From Candidatus Flexicrinis proximus (GTDB lineage: Bacteria; Chloroflexota; Anaerolineae; Aggregatilineales; Phototrophicaceae): a stretch of 64,000 nucleotides of DNA. The DNA lies in contig JADJQF010000007.1 in assembly GCA_016712885.1 (NCBI GenBank), positions 1-64,000 on the forward strand, given 5' to 3'. This document shows positions 1 through 11,500 of this stretch, piece after piece. A program made the translations under genes and the position numbers. The notes beneath the pieces were generated by a model. The model did not search any database and had not been told where the DNA came from. It saw nothing but the letters and a program-made list of their open reading frames with translations. Position 1 is the stretch's first letter; each line of letters opens with the position of its first letter.

Positions 1-472
1 CTCATTCGACACTTCCAACTTACTGCAAATCATCATGGTTACGCTGCCTTATGGCGGGCGGGAGCAGTGATGAGATTGAAATTCCTGCCCTGAGTGAAGA
101 TGAACAACGATGGGAACTTCGAGCAGTGATGGATGCGATTGTTGCCCAGGCTTATGGGCTGGAACGGGCGAACTACGAGTATGTTCTACACTCGTTTGAC
201 CGCGCTAGCGGTCCTAACCCGTATACAGAAATCTGCCTCGAAAAGTGGGACGAGCTGCACGCCATTGGCCGGAGGCATTCACGCGCAAGTACGATCCGTA
301 TCACGACATCCCGCTGGTCGAGACGCTGCCCGCCGGTGATCGACCTCAAGCTGCCGCCGTCCGCAAAGATACGCGCGATCGGGATCTGCCGCGCGACTTG
401 TTCGGCGATCCGCTGCCGACGAATCTGTTCGGTGAAGTGATAGATCCCAACAATAAGAAGAAGCGACGTTAG
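1..472 (+). CDS. C-terminal end of an Eco57I-type adenine DNA methylase (partial, frameshifted)
   Basis: The 5' part lies outside the window. Frame 3 runs from the window edge to about 270 and reads through an 'AYGLERANYEYVLHSF' stretch. Frame 2 then continues with 'AFTRKYDPYHDIPLVETLP' to the stop at 470-472. Both pieces match the C-terminal region I know from Eco57I-like N6-adenine methylases of defence loci, where a helical 'AYGL' segment is followed by a 'KYDPY..IPL.E.LP' tail. One indel near 265-275 separates them. The catalytic NPPY region is not in the window, so the methylase call rests on the tail and on the helicase that follows 11 bases later. The stop codon sits in the ribosome-binding site of the next gene, which suggests one operon. 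Confidence 0.6.
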
Positions 473-483
473 GAGTTATCTCC

Positions 484-3400
484 ATGCTCCATCCCATTAA
501 GGCGCTCGACCATGTGATCGACTCCTACCGTGACTATTTGATTACGGAGTTCCGCGCACGCGACGAACGTCTCAAAGACGAGCTGCAAGAGGCGCTCACC
601 CGGGAGAACTTTCTGGCGCGCGAGCCATTCTTCAGCGCTCATACGGCCTTTGAAAGCGGTAAGGCGTGGGAGGCGCTCGGCCTCGACGAACGGCTGGCGG
701 CATCGCTCCGCAAACGCGCTGGTGGCAATGATTCCTACTTGCATCAGTCACTTGCCATAGAGCATCTTCTTGGCGGTTCAGGCAAGCCGATTGTGATCAG
801 TACCGGAACCGGTTCTGGCAAGACGGAGGCCTTTCTCGCACCGGTCCTGCACAGCGCGATCGAAGATGCTATCACCAACAAAACCGAGCCGGGATGGTCG
901 CCGTCCTGCTTTATCCGATGAACGCACTCGCAAACGACCAGCTGGAGCGCATTCGGTGGTATTTGCGCGAGTCGGGTTGGGACGGCACGATCCGCGTCGA
1001 GCAGTATAACCGTGGGACTTCACAAGAAGACCGCGAGAAGATGCGGCAGAATCCGCCGCATATTTTGCTGACCAATTATCAGATGCTTGAATACCTGCTG
1101 GTGCGGCCGGCAGACCGCGAAGCGCTGTTCAAGAATCACCGGCTGCGCTTTGTGGTACTGGATGAAGTCCATACGTACGGCGGAACGCTCGGTACCGCGC
1201 ACGTCGCGCTGCTCGTTCGCCGTCTAAAGGCTCATATCAAACGGGCAAATGCAGAACAACACCCCGTATTCGTGGGTGCGTCTGCCACCATCGCCGAAGT
1301 TGGCACTGACGGCTCCAAACGCGACGAGGCGATTCAAAATTTCTTCGGAAGGCTCGTCGGCGAGACGCCGGCAGACATTCGCGTCGTCAGCGAGGCCAAG
1401 GTTAAGGTGGAAGTCCCGTCAGACGCACAATACGCGTCGCAGATCCGCCTTGATCGTGACTTTGATCTAGATGATCCGGAAGACCTGCGTCAGGTGATCG
1501 TTGAGCTTACTGGCTTGCCTTCCAGCACCGCGTTGGATGAAGCGATCCGTAGATGCCGCCTGCTATGGGATCTGAATCGTTGGCTGGCGGCGGGTGCGCA
1601 GCCGGTGTCTACGCTGGTCGAATACGTCAAGCAGGAGGTTCCTGAACGTGTCGCGTGGCCTGAAGAACATATTCAGGCAGAGATTGAGCTGGGGCTGCGG
1701 ATCGGTGCAGCGGTCGCGGCGCTCAATAGGCTGGGACCGACAACGCACTTCGACTACGGGCTCACCCGCTTCGTACGCGGCGGCTGCGGCGATTCTTCCG
1801 TTGCCTGAACCCGGAGTGGCACGCTCCACCCCGCGCGGTGAAAGCCAGTGCACAAAGTGCGGTTCTCCGACCGCGCCGCTGTACTCTGCCGCATTTGCGG
1901 TGCGGATTACCTCGGTTGCAGGGGCCGCCAGACGGGCGCAGGCAAGATGCAGCCCTACCCCGAAGTCTTTAATGCTCAGGACACTGACCATCAGCCAACG
2001 AATGGCTCCTCTACCATCAGGCGGATTGGAGCATGGTCGAATTCGACGAAGAAGAACTCGAAGATGACCTAGAGGATGAGAAACCCGGTAAAGCGACACG
2101 CGCTGTTAGCTACGAGCCAATTCGTGGCCAATGGGACGTCAGTGAGATGAACTTCATCCCGACCGAGGCGGGCAAATCCTACATCTTCCCAACGCGGAAG
2201 CGCTGCCCCCACTGCGGCAGTCGCGGTGCACCACGCTTGTGATTACGTCGGTCAGCCTCGGCACGTCGGCGGCACCCGCCAAGTACTCACTGAGGGCATC
2301 GTCGAAGCATTGCCCGGCGATGACAAGAAACGTTTACTGATCTTCGCAGACTCGCGTCAGGACGCATCACATCAGGCGCGTTACATAAACTTCGCTGCTC
2401 GTTATGACCGGATGCGTTCGCGCGTTGTCCGCGTTCTGCGGGACGAGAAACAGCCAATAGCATTCAATGCCTTGGTCGAGAAACTGGGAGCATTGGCTGC
2501 CGATGCGGGCGACAATCCGCATCTCAGGAAGCTGGCGAACGGCAAGTATGTAATTCCCAGAGGCGCCGAAGAACGGGAAGTCTATCTTGCTTGGGAAGAA
2601 GCGCCCTACTGGACAATCTTGCGCTGAATACTCGTTATCGCGCAGCGCTTGAGAACCTGGGACTCGTTGCAGTCCATTACACAGGTCTAGAAGAATTTGT
2701 CAGTAATCAAGCCGTGACTCTGGCAGCGGGACTGGGTGTCGCTCCACAACACATGGGTTATCTAGTACATCAGGTACTAGATGCTATCCGCAAACGTGGT
2801 GCACTAAGCCGGACACTGCTGCAATACCATCCCGACCACATTACCAAGCAGCAGGTTTTACGCGGCGCTGACTGGGAGCGTGGGGTGGGCCAGCCCATCG
2901 GTCTTCCTGCATCGTCCGATGGCGGTATTGCGCTTCGCACTGAGGCGGATATGCCGCCCGGTGTTCGCCTGCAAACGATTTGGTCAGCGAAGGGACAATC
3001 TACCAATATTCAGAAGATGGCCGAGCATCTGGCGGACCGCCTGGCGGGACATTCATCGACGCAGGATGGATTGCTGGCACTCATGCAGGCGCTTGTCGAT
3101 GAGCAATTCCTGAAATCGGCCGATCTCTACGGTTATCGCGGAAGACCAATTCGCCTTTACCAATTGAATGATGGAGTTGTCGAACTCTCGTTGACTTCAG
3201 ATGCAACGCGCTACCAGTGCAATGTCTGTGGCCGCATTAGCCACACACCGGGTGGATGAATCTAAGTGGAGCAATTCCCTGCCTAACTGCAAATCAGGAG
3301 ACTTGAGGCACTGGCCGCAATCGGACATGCTTCGCTCTCGCTACGCTGAACGGGCGTTCAGCGACTCCAGCATTCCGCTTAAGGCAGCGGAACACACCGC

Positions 3401-5693
3401 ACAGGTTACCGGCGCTCGTCGTAGCGAAATTGAGACCGAATTCAAGTCGCCGGATGAGGCGCTCAACGTTTGGCGTGTTCTCCAACATTAGAACTGGGTA
3501 TTCATGTCGGAGGTCTCGAGGCCGTCGCGCTTCGAAACATTCCGCCCCGCCCCGATAATTATGCCCAACGCGGCGGTCGTGCCGGGCGAGATGAGCGTGT
3601 GGGGTTAGTTATAGGCTACACCCGCAACACTCCCCATGATCAGTATTTCTTTCAACACCCTGAAGAAATGATTGCCGGCGCTGTACCCGCCCCGGTGTTT
3701 AACCTTGGCAATCGAGATGCGATCACTCGGCACCTGAGTGCCATTGCATTCGGCCTCGCCGATCCCGGCATTGCGGGAAGATGAAAGAATATGTCACTTT
3801 TAGAGGTGAAGTTGTCGCGGAAAAGACCGCCGACCTGATCAGCGGGCTTCGAGCAGCGAAAGAGTCTTCTCTTGCCGTTGCAGAGGATGCATTTTCGGCG
3901 GACATCCTTGAATCGGCAGGATACACTTTGAGCGACCTTGATCGACATCTGGACTCGCTGCCTGAAAAAGTAGAAGAAGCTATTCAACGCACCGCGCTTC
4001 AAGTTCGTCGGTTATACGACACGATCGATAACTGGACGGAGCTTGGGGGTGCGCTTGGTGGCGTCAACCGGGCAGGTCGAATCATTAATAACCTACTCGG
4101 TATCGAAGATGGGCAACAAGGCGAAAACATGGATGTGGGTTCAGCCTATCCGCTTCGGCGGTTGGCTGAAAGTGGAATTCTCCCCGGCTGAATTTCCAAT
4201 AGAACCTTCGACGCTTCGCTTGTTGAGCGACAAAGACGAATGGTCTACGCTTTCGACTGCTCGTCAAACGGGTTTGCACCAATATCAGCCGGTGCGCCTG
4301 TCTATGCTCGTGGCAAGCGATGGAAAGTCGTTGGCCTAGACCTGTCCTCTCCGTGGAATCCGCAGGAAAAGAGCCTACTTGGAATTATCTACGGTGTGAG
4401 CTCTGCAATCTCGCATTTAATCCACAGGAGTCGCCCCGATGCCCGCGGTGCAATCACGCAACCATCGGTAAGCCAGTGCCAGCATATGACTACGCCGGTT
4501 TCATAGCACGTCCGGACAGTTCAATCGTAAGTGATGAAGAGGATCGTATCTTCAGTCGCAACTTGGTCGAGATCCATCCTAGTTGGCAAACGGAACCGGA
4601 ACAGCCCATTTTCCGGCGGGTGGGGTGGGTGACGGATGGTTTCTGGAACGCCGGCGGGGCAAGATCCGTTGTCTGGCTCAATGAAGGCTTACCAGATAAA
4701 AACGGGCTGAAATCGGGCTATAGGCTGTGTCCGGACTGCGGGAAAGTTGTCTTGCAGCCGTCTGAAGAGAAGAACAGTGGAAAGGGTCGTAAAGCGCCGG
4801 CCCAAGACGCTAAAGAAAATCCCCTCGGACATTCTGAGAACTGCCCGAGAAAGGGCCAACCGCTTGCGGGAACCTCAATGTACGCAGATGCAAAAGTTGA
4901 GACACTGCGCTGCTTGTTCATGTGGCCTGGAAACGCAGAGGATAAAGACGAAAGAAGCGAGCGATCGGTGGGCTCTCACACTGGGCTACGCGTTATTGGC
5001 TGGTGCGGAGCGGCACTTTGCACTGGCTACGGGTGATCTGGATGTACTTTGGGAAGGAATTCCGGAAGCGCCAGTACGGAAACATTCCTACAACGAAGGC
5101 GTCTTAACCTTTATCGATCCGAACGTTGGCGGAAGTGGTTATCTTGAGAAGATGGCGGAGAGTTCCATCGCGTTGCCGCCGCTGCCATTGGCCATCTGGA
5201 TCATGGCGACTGGCAAGGTGCTTTGCTCCCGCTGCCTTAAGAGTTATAGCAATCAGCGTTTTCACGATCGTCTCCCACTGGCCGACATCATGTCGACGTT
5301 ACGAGGCTAGCTGAGGTTCAACCTCATGCGCTTAACCTCCAGTGCCGCAGACGTGCATGATCCTAGCCCTTGGCTGACGCCCACAAAGCTGGATGCGACT
5401 CGCCACTCGAGCACAAAGTTCCTCCAGCTGTTCGAGGATGCGGGAATACAAGTCGAGAAGCAGCACGCAATTCCTGCAGGGCAGCCATTCCACAATCGCT
5501 GACTTTGCGATTTCCGATCACAAATTGCGATCTATGTGGATGGTCTTTCATTCCATACGTCAGATCGTTTTTGCGTCGAGACGAGGCGATTGAACGTCGA
5601 TTAAGGGAGTTAAATCCTGCTTGGCGAGCTATTAGATTCACCGCTAGCGACTTGCGGAATCTGATCGATGGGAACAGAAAGTCAGCGAGTTGA
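484..5693 (+). CDS. DEAD/DEAH-box helicase with DUF1998 and C-terminal Vsr-like nuclease domain (many frameshifts)
   Basis: A reconstructed protein of about 1,735 residues, ATG at 484 with AGGAG at 471-475. Visible in order: Walker A GTGSGKTE (about residue 108), 'LLYPMNALANDQ', DEVH box ('VVLDEVHTYGG', about 1150), motif III 'GASAT', a CRICG...CPHCG zinc ribbon (about 1890-2220), 'LLIFADSRQDASHQARY', 'CSPTLELGIHVG', 'QRGGRAGR', then a DUF1998-type zinc region (CELC...CPRC, LCPDCG) and 'LTFIDPNVGGSGYLE...CSRCLKSYSNQRFHD'. After about 5340 a small domain reads 'SPLEHKFLQLFEDAGI', 'ADFAI', 'IYVDGLSFH' and 'RRLRELNPAWRAI', as in Vsr/PD-(D/E)XK nucleases. The frame changes about ten times (near 895, 1790-1860, 2030, 2215-2290, 2600, 3230-3480, 3780, 4190-4330, 5030, 5310-5500). 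Similar DUF1998 helicases occur in DISARM, Druantia and other defence loci. The family is clear; the exact system is not. Confidence 0.8.
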
Positions 5694-8600
5694 TACGTGG
5701 CAACTCTTCAAACTAGATACCGTAGATTCGAATGTATTCGCTAAAAGTCTTGATCGATGGGGAGAGAAAGTCCAGCCATGGAGAAGGACCGGACACATGA
5801 AGTATGCCCATTTGGCTACTTGTCCTATGTGTATTTCCAGCCACAATAGGCATCAATAGCGTTGATGGTAGTTTATGGGAACGATCATAATACATCTTTC
5901 GCGGCGCGTAGCCTGGCACGATAGTCGCTGGAACGGCAGCATATACCGGGCACCAAACAAAATACTTATTGCCTTACCCTTCCAACCGTGCGAGAAAATA
6001 AAGATGAAGCTTTCGAAGAACGTCGCAGGAGTGTCGAATGGAGCAACCTTGCGCCCGAACAGTTGCCCCCGTGCGTTCGCGAAGCCAGCGGGTTCATGTC
6101 GCCATTCTCGGTGAAGCGGCGATTGGATCTGCCGTATATTGGGTCGTCTAGTCCGACACATGGTCACCTCCGGCCAACCCTGGTCGAAATTCCGCAATAT
6201 TCGTTCTTTGCAGTCCCTTATTGGTGGATGTTGCGAGAAAATCAGGACGAAATAAAGGAAGGTTTGCCGATCCACTCCTCCCGACGTTCCAGCATCTTGG
6301 GACACTAATGCATGGGTGTTTGGTGCGCACAGGCGAAAGCTCTCGTTTGATACTTTCTTCGGTGCATTGAAACCGGAACAATCTCTTGTCTTTTTCTGCA
6401 AAGAGGGCCAACCTTTCGGCGACCAAATTAATCGACTCATCGTCGGAGTCGGAAAAATAACCAAAGTAGGCAAGCTCCAGTGGTATGACAAAGATCCTAA
6501 GTCAGACAAAGATCCGTTTCAACCAAATGGCAGATGTGTGGCGTGACCGTGGCGCGTTTCCGGGGCTCGGTTCTGCGCTAGAGGCGCTAGGTGTACGACT
6601 CGGGACCGCGCTCTCTTATGATCTCATTACGCACAATATACTGAATTCAAGCGAAGATCCTTGGCCACTAGTCGACGCGATGCTGCGCGGCGAAAAAAAA
6701 CCACCAGAGCCAGAAATACACCAGCCATCGCTGAATGCTGCACGGAAGACATGGCTTGAACTAAATAATGATCGCCGAGCCCTGATTAAGTTGCTCTCTC
6801 GATTTGACATGCTGCCTGAACAGGCTAGACGCTGGTTCGATCCTCAAAAGCGGCGCGAAGCATGTGATACATACGCCAGTGATGAGGAGATTCTTGCGAA
6901 TCCGTATCAGATTGCTGAACTCGACCTCGGGCAAGTCGGCAAACCGCCCGTCGCAGTAAGCACCATTGATCGAGGCTTGCTGCCAGATAGCACGATCGCT
7001 GCAAAGTATCCCGTGCCAGAGCCCAGTCGGGTCAGTGCGCACTTGGATCCTCGGCGTGTGCGCAGCGTTTTCGTTCACGTCCTTCGAAACGCGGCGGAGG
7101 CAGGGGATGCTCTCTTAAGTGAACAGGAATTGCTCAGCCGAATTCCCCAAGTTCACCTTCCGCACCCGTGCGAAGTCACTAGCGATTGGATAGCAGGGAA
7201 TCAGGCAGCTCTCGCGCACATTGTGGATTGCTTTCCTATACAGCAGAACGAATCACGTGCGGTGAGTGTACTCCAGCTCACCGCACTGAAAAAGCGAGAG
7301 GATGGACTCAGAAGCATTCTCCTGAGCCGCGCGAAACGCGAAGTAATGTCTTCCGGCGAGGATTGGGTCAGTTTGTTGAGACAGACCTTGTTAGTCCAGC
7401 CTCATCCCGCCGCGTTGGAAGAACAAGCGCTAGCCTTGGAACGCATCACAACACGTCGCTTGTCTGTACTTACAGGGCGCGCAGGAACGGGCAAGACCTC
7501 GACTCTTGGTGCATTACTTCGTTCTCCAACGATAAACCGGGGTGGCGTCCTGCTTCTTGCACCGACCGGTAAAGCGCGCGTCCGCCTGAACCGTGCGGTC
7601 GGTCAAGATGTCGCGCTCACCATTGCTCAATTCCTGTATAGGCAAAGGGGCATACGATGGTGCTCAGCGGCGGCCGAAGCCTGATGCACAAATCAAAGAC
7701 AAATACGCGAAGGAACACACGATCGTTATCGACGAGTGTTCGATGCTGACGATGAACGACCTCGCTGCGATATTGAACGTCCTCGACCTCGGGCAGGTCA
7801 AGCACATCATTCTTGTAGGAGATCCGAACCAGCTGCCGCCAATCGGCGTGGGCCGTCCCTTCGCCGATATCTGCGCATCCTTGGAAGCGGCGAGTGAGTC
7901 GAGCGATGCGGAGACGCGAAAAATCGCTGACGCGCTTGGGCGGCTGACAATAGAGGTCCGGACAATCCAAACCGGTCAACCTTCGGACTTGCTCAAACTC
8001 GCGTCCTGGTTCACTCGTGAACAACAGCCTGTCGATGCAGACGATATTCTATCGAAACTTGAGAGCAATCTTCCCTTGAACGATTTGGAATACCACTTTT
8101 GGCAAGAACCGGAACAGCTCTACGAGAAGTTGTTCAATCTGTTTCAACAACACTTTGGGCTCGAGAACAGCGAGGATTACAAGGGATTTAATCGGGCTCG
8201 GCATGAATGGGGAGTATGGGAGCTTAGCAGAGAGTTTCCAAATCTTGTCTCCAGTACGAATGGAACCGCATGGCGTTTATGCTCTAAACCATCTCATTCA
8301 AAAGCAGTATCGCGGTAGGCTTAGGCGAAAACCAGTTCTCGGTGACGAGAATATCGGACTTTACGACAAAGTCATTCAGATCAGAAATGAAGAAAGGTCT
8401 GGGTACAACAACTCAACAAAACAGAACCAGAAAACCTATATTGCTAATGGCGAGATTGGCTTGGCAACTACAACTCACAAGAGCTTCGTAAACGTCGAAT
8501 TCTCCGACCGGCCGGGCTTTCATACGGTTACAGAAGCTCTGATCTAGATGACAATTCTCCAGCTCTTGAGTTGGCATATGCCCTAACCGTTCACAAGACA

Positions 8601-9208
8601 CAGGGTAGTGAATTCGACTACGTTTTCGTCGTTATTCCCAAGCAATCGAGATTGCTCTCACGCGAAGTTGCTGTATACAGCGTTCACCCGAAAGCAAAGA
8701 AGCGATTAATCTTGTTGATCGAAGGAACAGATCTATCCGTTCTGTTCGATTACTCTCGCCCGGAGATCAGAAACCCGTCAGGCGAAACACGAACCTATTC
8801 ACCGGGGCGGTACGGGGCAAGAGATGAGGTGCCGTTCGGTAGACATCTTATACATCGCGCTGAGGCTGGGCATCTTGTGCGAAGCAAGTCAGAACTTGTC
8901 ATAGCAAATATGCTGTTTGCCATGAGGGTCGAATACCAATATGAGCGTCGATATGAAGGGGGCGATGGGCGTAAGGTTCTTCAGATTTCGCTTCCACCGA
9001 TCCCGCTGGTGATACGCTTATCTGGGAGCACTTGGGCATGCTTTCCAAAGATGACTATCGCAAATCATGGGAACGTAAACAGAAGTGGTACGAACAAAAC
9101 GGATTCGTTCTCGATGAAGATCTATTTGTAACATCGGACGATGAACGCGGAGGGCTGAATTCCCTTGATGTTCGGCGTATTGTGGACCTGATTCTGAAGC
9201 GCGTATAG
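5668..9208 (+). CDS. RecD-like DNA helicase with C-terminal PD-(D/E)XK nuclease domain (frameshifted)
   Basis: A reconstructed protein of about 1,175 residues whose ATG at 5668 overlaps the end of the helicase gene by 26 bases, so the two are probably co-translated. The N-terminal third is family-specific ('YSFFAVPYWWMLRENQDEI', 'SLVFFCKEGQPFGDQINRLIVGVGKIT', 'DVWRDRGAFPGLGSALEALG'). The superfamily 1 core follows: Walker A GRAGTGKTS (about 7475), 'APTGKARVRL', Walker B 'VIDECSMLT' (about 7725), 'GDPNQLPPIG', 'ILSPVRMEPHG' and 'ALTVHKTQGSEFDYVF' (about 8580). The tail reads 'VRSKSELVIANML', a P-D-F that is intact apart from one lost base near 8985, then 'IWEHLGML...W..K..WYE.NGF', as in C-terminal PD-(D/E)XK nucleases. 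Breaks lie near 5790, 5870-5990, 6310, 6530, 7645, 8200, 8520, 8670-8690 and 8985. The 8670-8690 pair cancels out and restores 'RELLYTAFTRAKKR'. Likely function: unwinding and cutting foreign DNA with the preceding proteins. Confidence 0.75.
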
Positions 9209-9212
9209 ATCT

Positions 9213-9377
9213 TCATCCCACATCTATCGTTACGCTCAGCGCCGGTGTTCCATTGGCCGTAGCACGCCACGCGCAAACCCCCTCATCTTGTGTCGTCGCG
9301 AACGGCGCGCTGTCATTTGTAAGCACGTTCGAAACAAGTGCAGCGATGTGCCCACGAATCAAAAAAGGGCGATGCAT
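9213..9377 (-). CDS. possible 54-residue small protein downstream of ssb
   Basis: ATG at 9377, stop at 9213-9215. The reading frame has a protein-like composition ('GHIAALVSNVLTNDSAPF', 'DEGVCAWRATANGTPALS'). It ends 5 bases beyond the stop of the convergent helicase gene and begins inside the hairpin that ends the ssb transcript, which argues against co-expression with ssb. I recognise no family. It may be chance, or the tail of a truncated gene. Confidence 0.25.
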   Translation of the reverse strand: MHRPFLIRGHIAALVSNVLTNDSAPFATTQDEGVCAWRATANGTPALSVTIDVG

Positions 9378-9398
9378 CGCTACACCGCCCCGCGAGGC
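9364..9398 (-). terminator. hairpin terminator of ssb
   Basis: Read on the minus strand, 16 bases after the ssb stop, is GGGCG-gtgta-GCGATGCATCGCCC followed by six T residues. The stem with a T run is a typical intrinsic terminator. Confidence 0.6.
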
Positions 9399-9413
9399 TG
9401 ATACCGTTCCCTC

Positions 9414-9785
9414 CTAGAACGGGATGGTGCCGCCGTCGCTCTCGTCCGAGGCGTGATCGCCGTTTTCGGCGCGGTCAAGCAGGACGAGCCGGCTGGCGTC
9501 CATATCGATGCTCGCCTGCGCCGTGCCTGTCTGGTCAGTCCACGCCGACGGGCGCAGCCATTCCGCCGTCGCCTGCACCAGCGAGCCTTTCTTGACGTAC
9601 TGCACCGCGATGTCGGCCAATTTGTTCCAGCAATTGATCCGCACCCACAACGTCAGCTTCTCGCCTGCGCGGTTCTTGCGGCTGACCGCCACTGAGAACG
9701 ACGCCACGCGCTGCTCACCCACTTCGCGAACTTGCGGATCACTGCCGACGAAACCCGTAACCTGCGTATTGACACTGGTACCCAT
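9414..9785 (-). CDS. ssb: single-stranded DNA-binding protein
   Basis: 123 residues with an OB fold. The start 'MGTSVNTQVTGFVGSDPQVREV' and 'FSVAVSRKNRAGEKLTLWVRINCWNKLADIAVQYVKKGSLV' match the SSB strand pattern (W..I..W.KLA......KGS.V), and the short C-terminus ends 'DESDGGTIPF', close to the acidic D-D-x-P-F tip that recruits replication and repair proteins. The ATG at 9785 is chosen because AAGGAG lies 8 bases upstream. It is shorter than chromosomal SSBs (about 140-180 residues) and lies near the rep and parAB genes, so it is probably the SSB of a plasmid-like module. Confidence 0.88.
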   Translation of the reverse strand: MGTSVNTQVTGFVGSDPQVREVGEQRVASFSVAVSRKNRAGEKLTLWVRINCWNKLADIAVQYVKKGSLVQATAEWLRPSAWTDQTGTAQASIDMDASRLVLLDRAENGDHASDESDGGTIPF

Positions 9786-10430
9786 GATGTCTTTCTCCTT
9801 GGCGCTTGTGCGCTGTCTCATCCATCGGCCTCGTGCCGATTTCCACGACAAGCCAGACAGCAGGCGGGAAAGCCGGGCCGTCAGCCGTAGGCCGCTACCC
9901 GATTGCGGTGAGCGCAGCGGCACCAGCCCAGGAGCAATCGGGTCAAGCGAAATCCGCAGGATTTTGACGGCCAACGCGCCTGCTAGGATGGTCAGGAAAC
10001 AAATCGGTACGTTTTCTGGCCGCATGGAAGAGACCGGCTGCGAAAAGAGGCCAGGGACAACAGTTGCACGGGGTGACAATCGTCCGGCGATCCATAGCTC
10101 CGATGGGATGCGCTGGCAACCATCATGGCGGGCAAGTCGAACGCGCGGGTGACGCTGATAGGTGGCGGTGATGGAACAAGCAGGACAAAGGGGTGCATCA
10201 AAGGATCGCGAGGCGTCCGAGTGCGGCCAGATGTGGATTGACCGCAAGGCTGCTGCCACGTTGGACGCCGCTCAACCCGACCGCACTTGGCGGCACGTTC
10301 GGACGGAAGACTCTGTTGTTCTAGGGGCGCGACAAACTGGGCGGCATCGGCGTGTCAGCTGCTGGCTTCTATGGCGGATCGCAAAAATAAGAGCGGCTGA
10401 GTTAACGTCCCAGCCAAGACGGAGTGTGCC
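9786..10430. other. 645-base stretch with no supported gene
   Basis: GC-rich. The open frames in both directions have arginine-rich or low-complexity translations typical of non-coding strands, and none matches a family I know. It may hold the ssb promoter. No hairpin with a T run was found. Confidence 0.4.
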
Positions 10431-11374
10431 TCACGCATAGGCGGCGGCCAGCAGCTGCGCGGCGCGCTTCATGTAACGGCGAAATGAGTTCAGATTGCGG
10501 CCGGTCTCGACCGCAGCCTGGGCGTAGGTCTTCCCGTCGATCTGCGCCTGCAGCGCGTGAACGATACACGGGGTGTGGCGATATCTTGCCAGCAGTGACT
10601 GCGCCGGTGCGATATGGCCTTGCCGGTACTGCTCACGCCACGCCCCGTACGGCGTCGTGAACCGGCCGCTGTCCGGACGCGCGGCGAGTCTTGAATTCCG
10701 GCTGCGGATAGTCAGATTGCTCACGGAAAACCTGCGCGAATTCGTAGCGCACGTCCTGCAGCACCGGCTCGACGTAGTTCTGCATCCAGTTCCACGGCGT
10801 CAGACCAGCCAGCGCAGCGGCATCTTTGCGCGAAATCTGCGTCGTGATGTAGTAGAGCGCAATCAGGTGTTTGAACGAGTCGCTGTATTTTGCGGCCAGC
10901 TTATGCATGATGCGCTCGATGTCGATCCGGGTATCGTTATTGCCGGGTCGCCCACGCGACCCAGCGCTCCTCACAGTCATGTTCATAGCCGGTAATGTGT
11001 GCTCGTCGGCTGAGCTGCGCCAGTCGGTCGAGATGTATGCCTCAAAGGCTCTCGTGGCGGCGCTCATGGGCGCGCAGACTGGAGCTTTTGCAGCGGGCCA
11101 GAATGAAAAACACGGCCTGCTGGCGGGATTTGTCAGCAAGGAGATTAGTGCGCTGGTTTGAGTGTCTCCAGCAAGGGCGGTAAACCCGATCTGAAGGCAC
11201 TCCGGCCGCTCGTCCGGCTGCAGACCGTTGCGTTTCATGGCGTTGCGCGCGTATTCAACGAGATCGTCATACAATTGCGTGCCGGTCTGGCGGCCAGCCC
11301 AGGCGGTCGGATAGGTCGAACTTGCGCGAAGGTGTGATCTGGCTGCGGATGATGGAACGATACTGGATGTGCGT
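10431..11374 (-). CDS. helix-turn-helix DNA-binding protein, possibly sigma-like (frameshifted)
   Basis: Fragments in several minus-strand frames make one protein of about 310 residues. They begin after a GGGGAGGA site with 'HIQYRSIIRSQITPSRKFDLSDRLGWPPD', then 'YDDLVEYARNAMKRNGLQPDE', 'NLLADKSRQQAVFFILARC', 'IMHKLAAKYSDSFKHLIALYYIT' and 'LAGLTPWNWMQNYVEPVLQDVRYEFAQVF'. The protein ends in a helix-turn-helix-like 'GKTYAQAAVETGRNLNSFRRYMKRAAQL'. The codon after the RBS is ACG rather than ATG, possibly an error. Breaks lie near 11280, 11150, 11060, 10950 and 10680. I cannot name the family. The C-terminal HTH resembles sigma-70 region 4, so regulation of the plasmid-like module is a guess. Confidence 0.45.
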
Positions 11375-11469
11375 GGCGATTCCTCCCCGTCACACGCTGG
11401 GTCTGCCAGCGCAGGTGAGCGCTACCGCTCGTCTGCACGGCACAGCGCAGTGGGGGCACCAGGCAAACA

Positions 11470-11500
11470 AAAACGGCGACCGCAATCGGGTCGCCGTTTT
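11470..11500. terminator. strong two-way hairpin terminator
   Basis: Twelve-base perfect arms, AAAACGGCGACC and GGTCGCCGTTTT, around a 7-base loop, with A and T runs on both sides. It can end transcription in either direction and separates the minus-strand HTH gene from the region to its right. Confidence 0.75.

Noticed and set aside
484..9208. Canonical DISARM system
   Set aside because: The DUF1998 and helicase parts are in one protein, no phospholipase D gene was seen, and the third gene is RecD-like rather than SNF2-like.
9414..10259. Longer ssb reading frame with an extra ~158 N-terminal residues
   Set aside because: The extension has no family resemblance, and a ribosome-binding site precedes the internal ATG at 9785.
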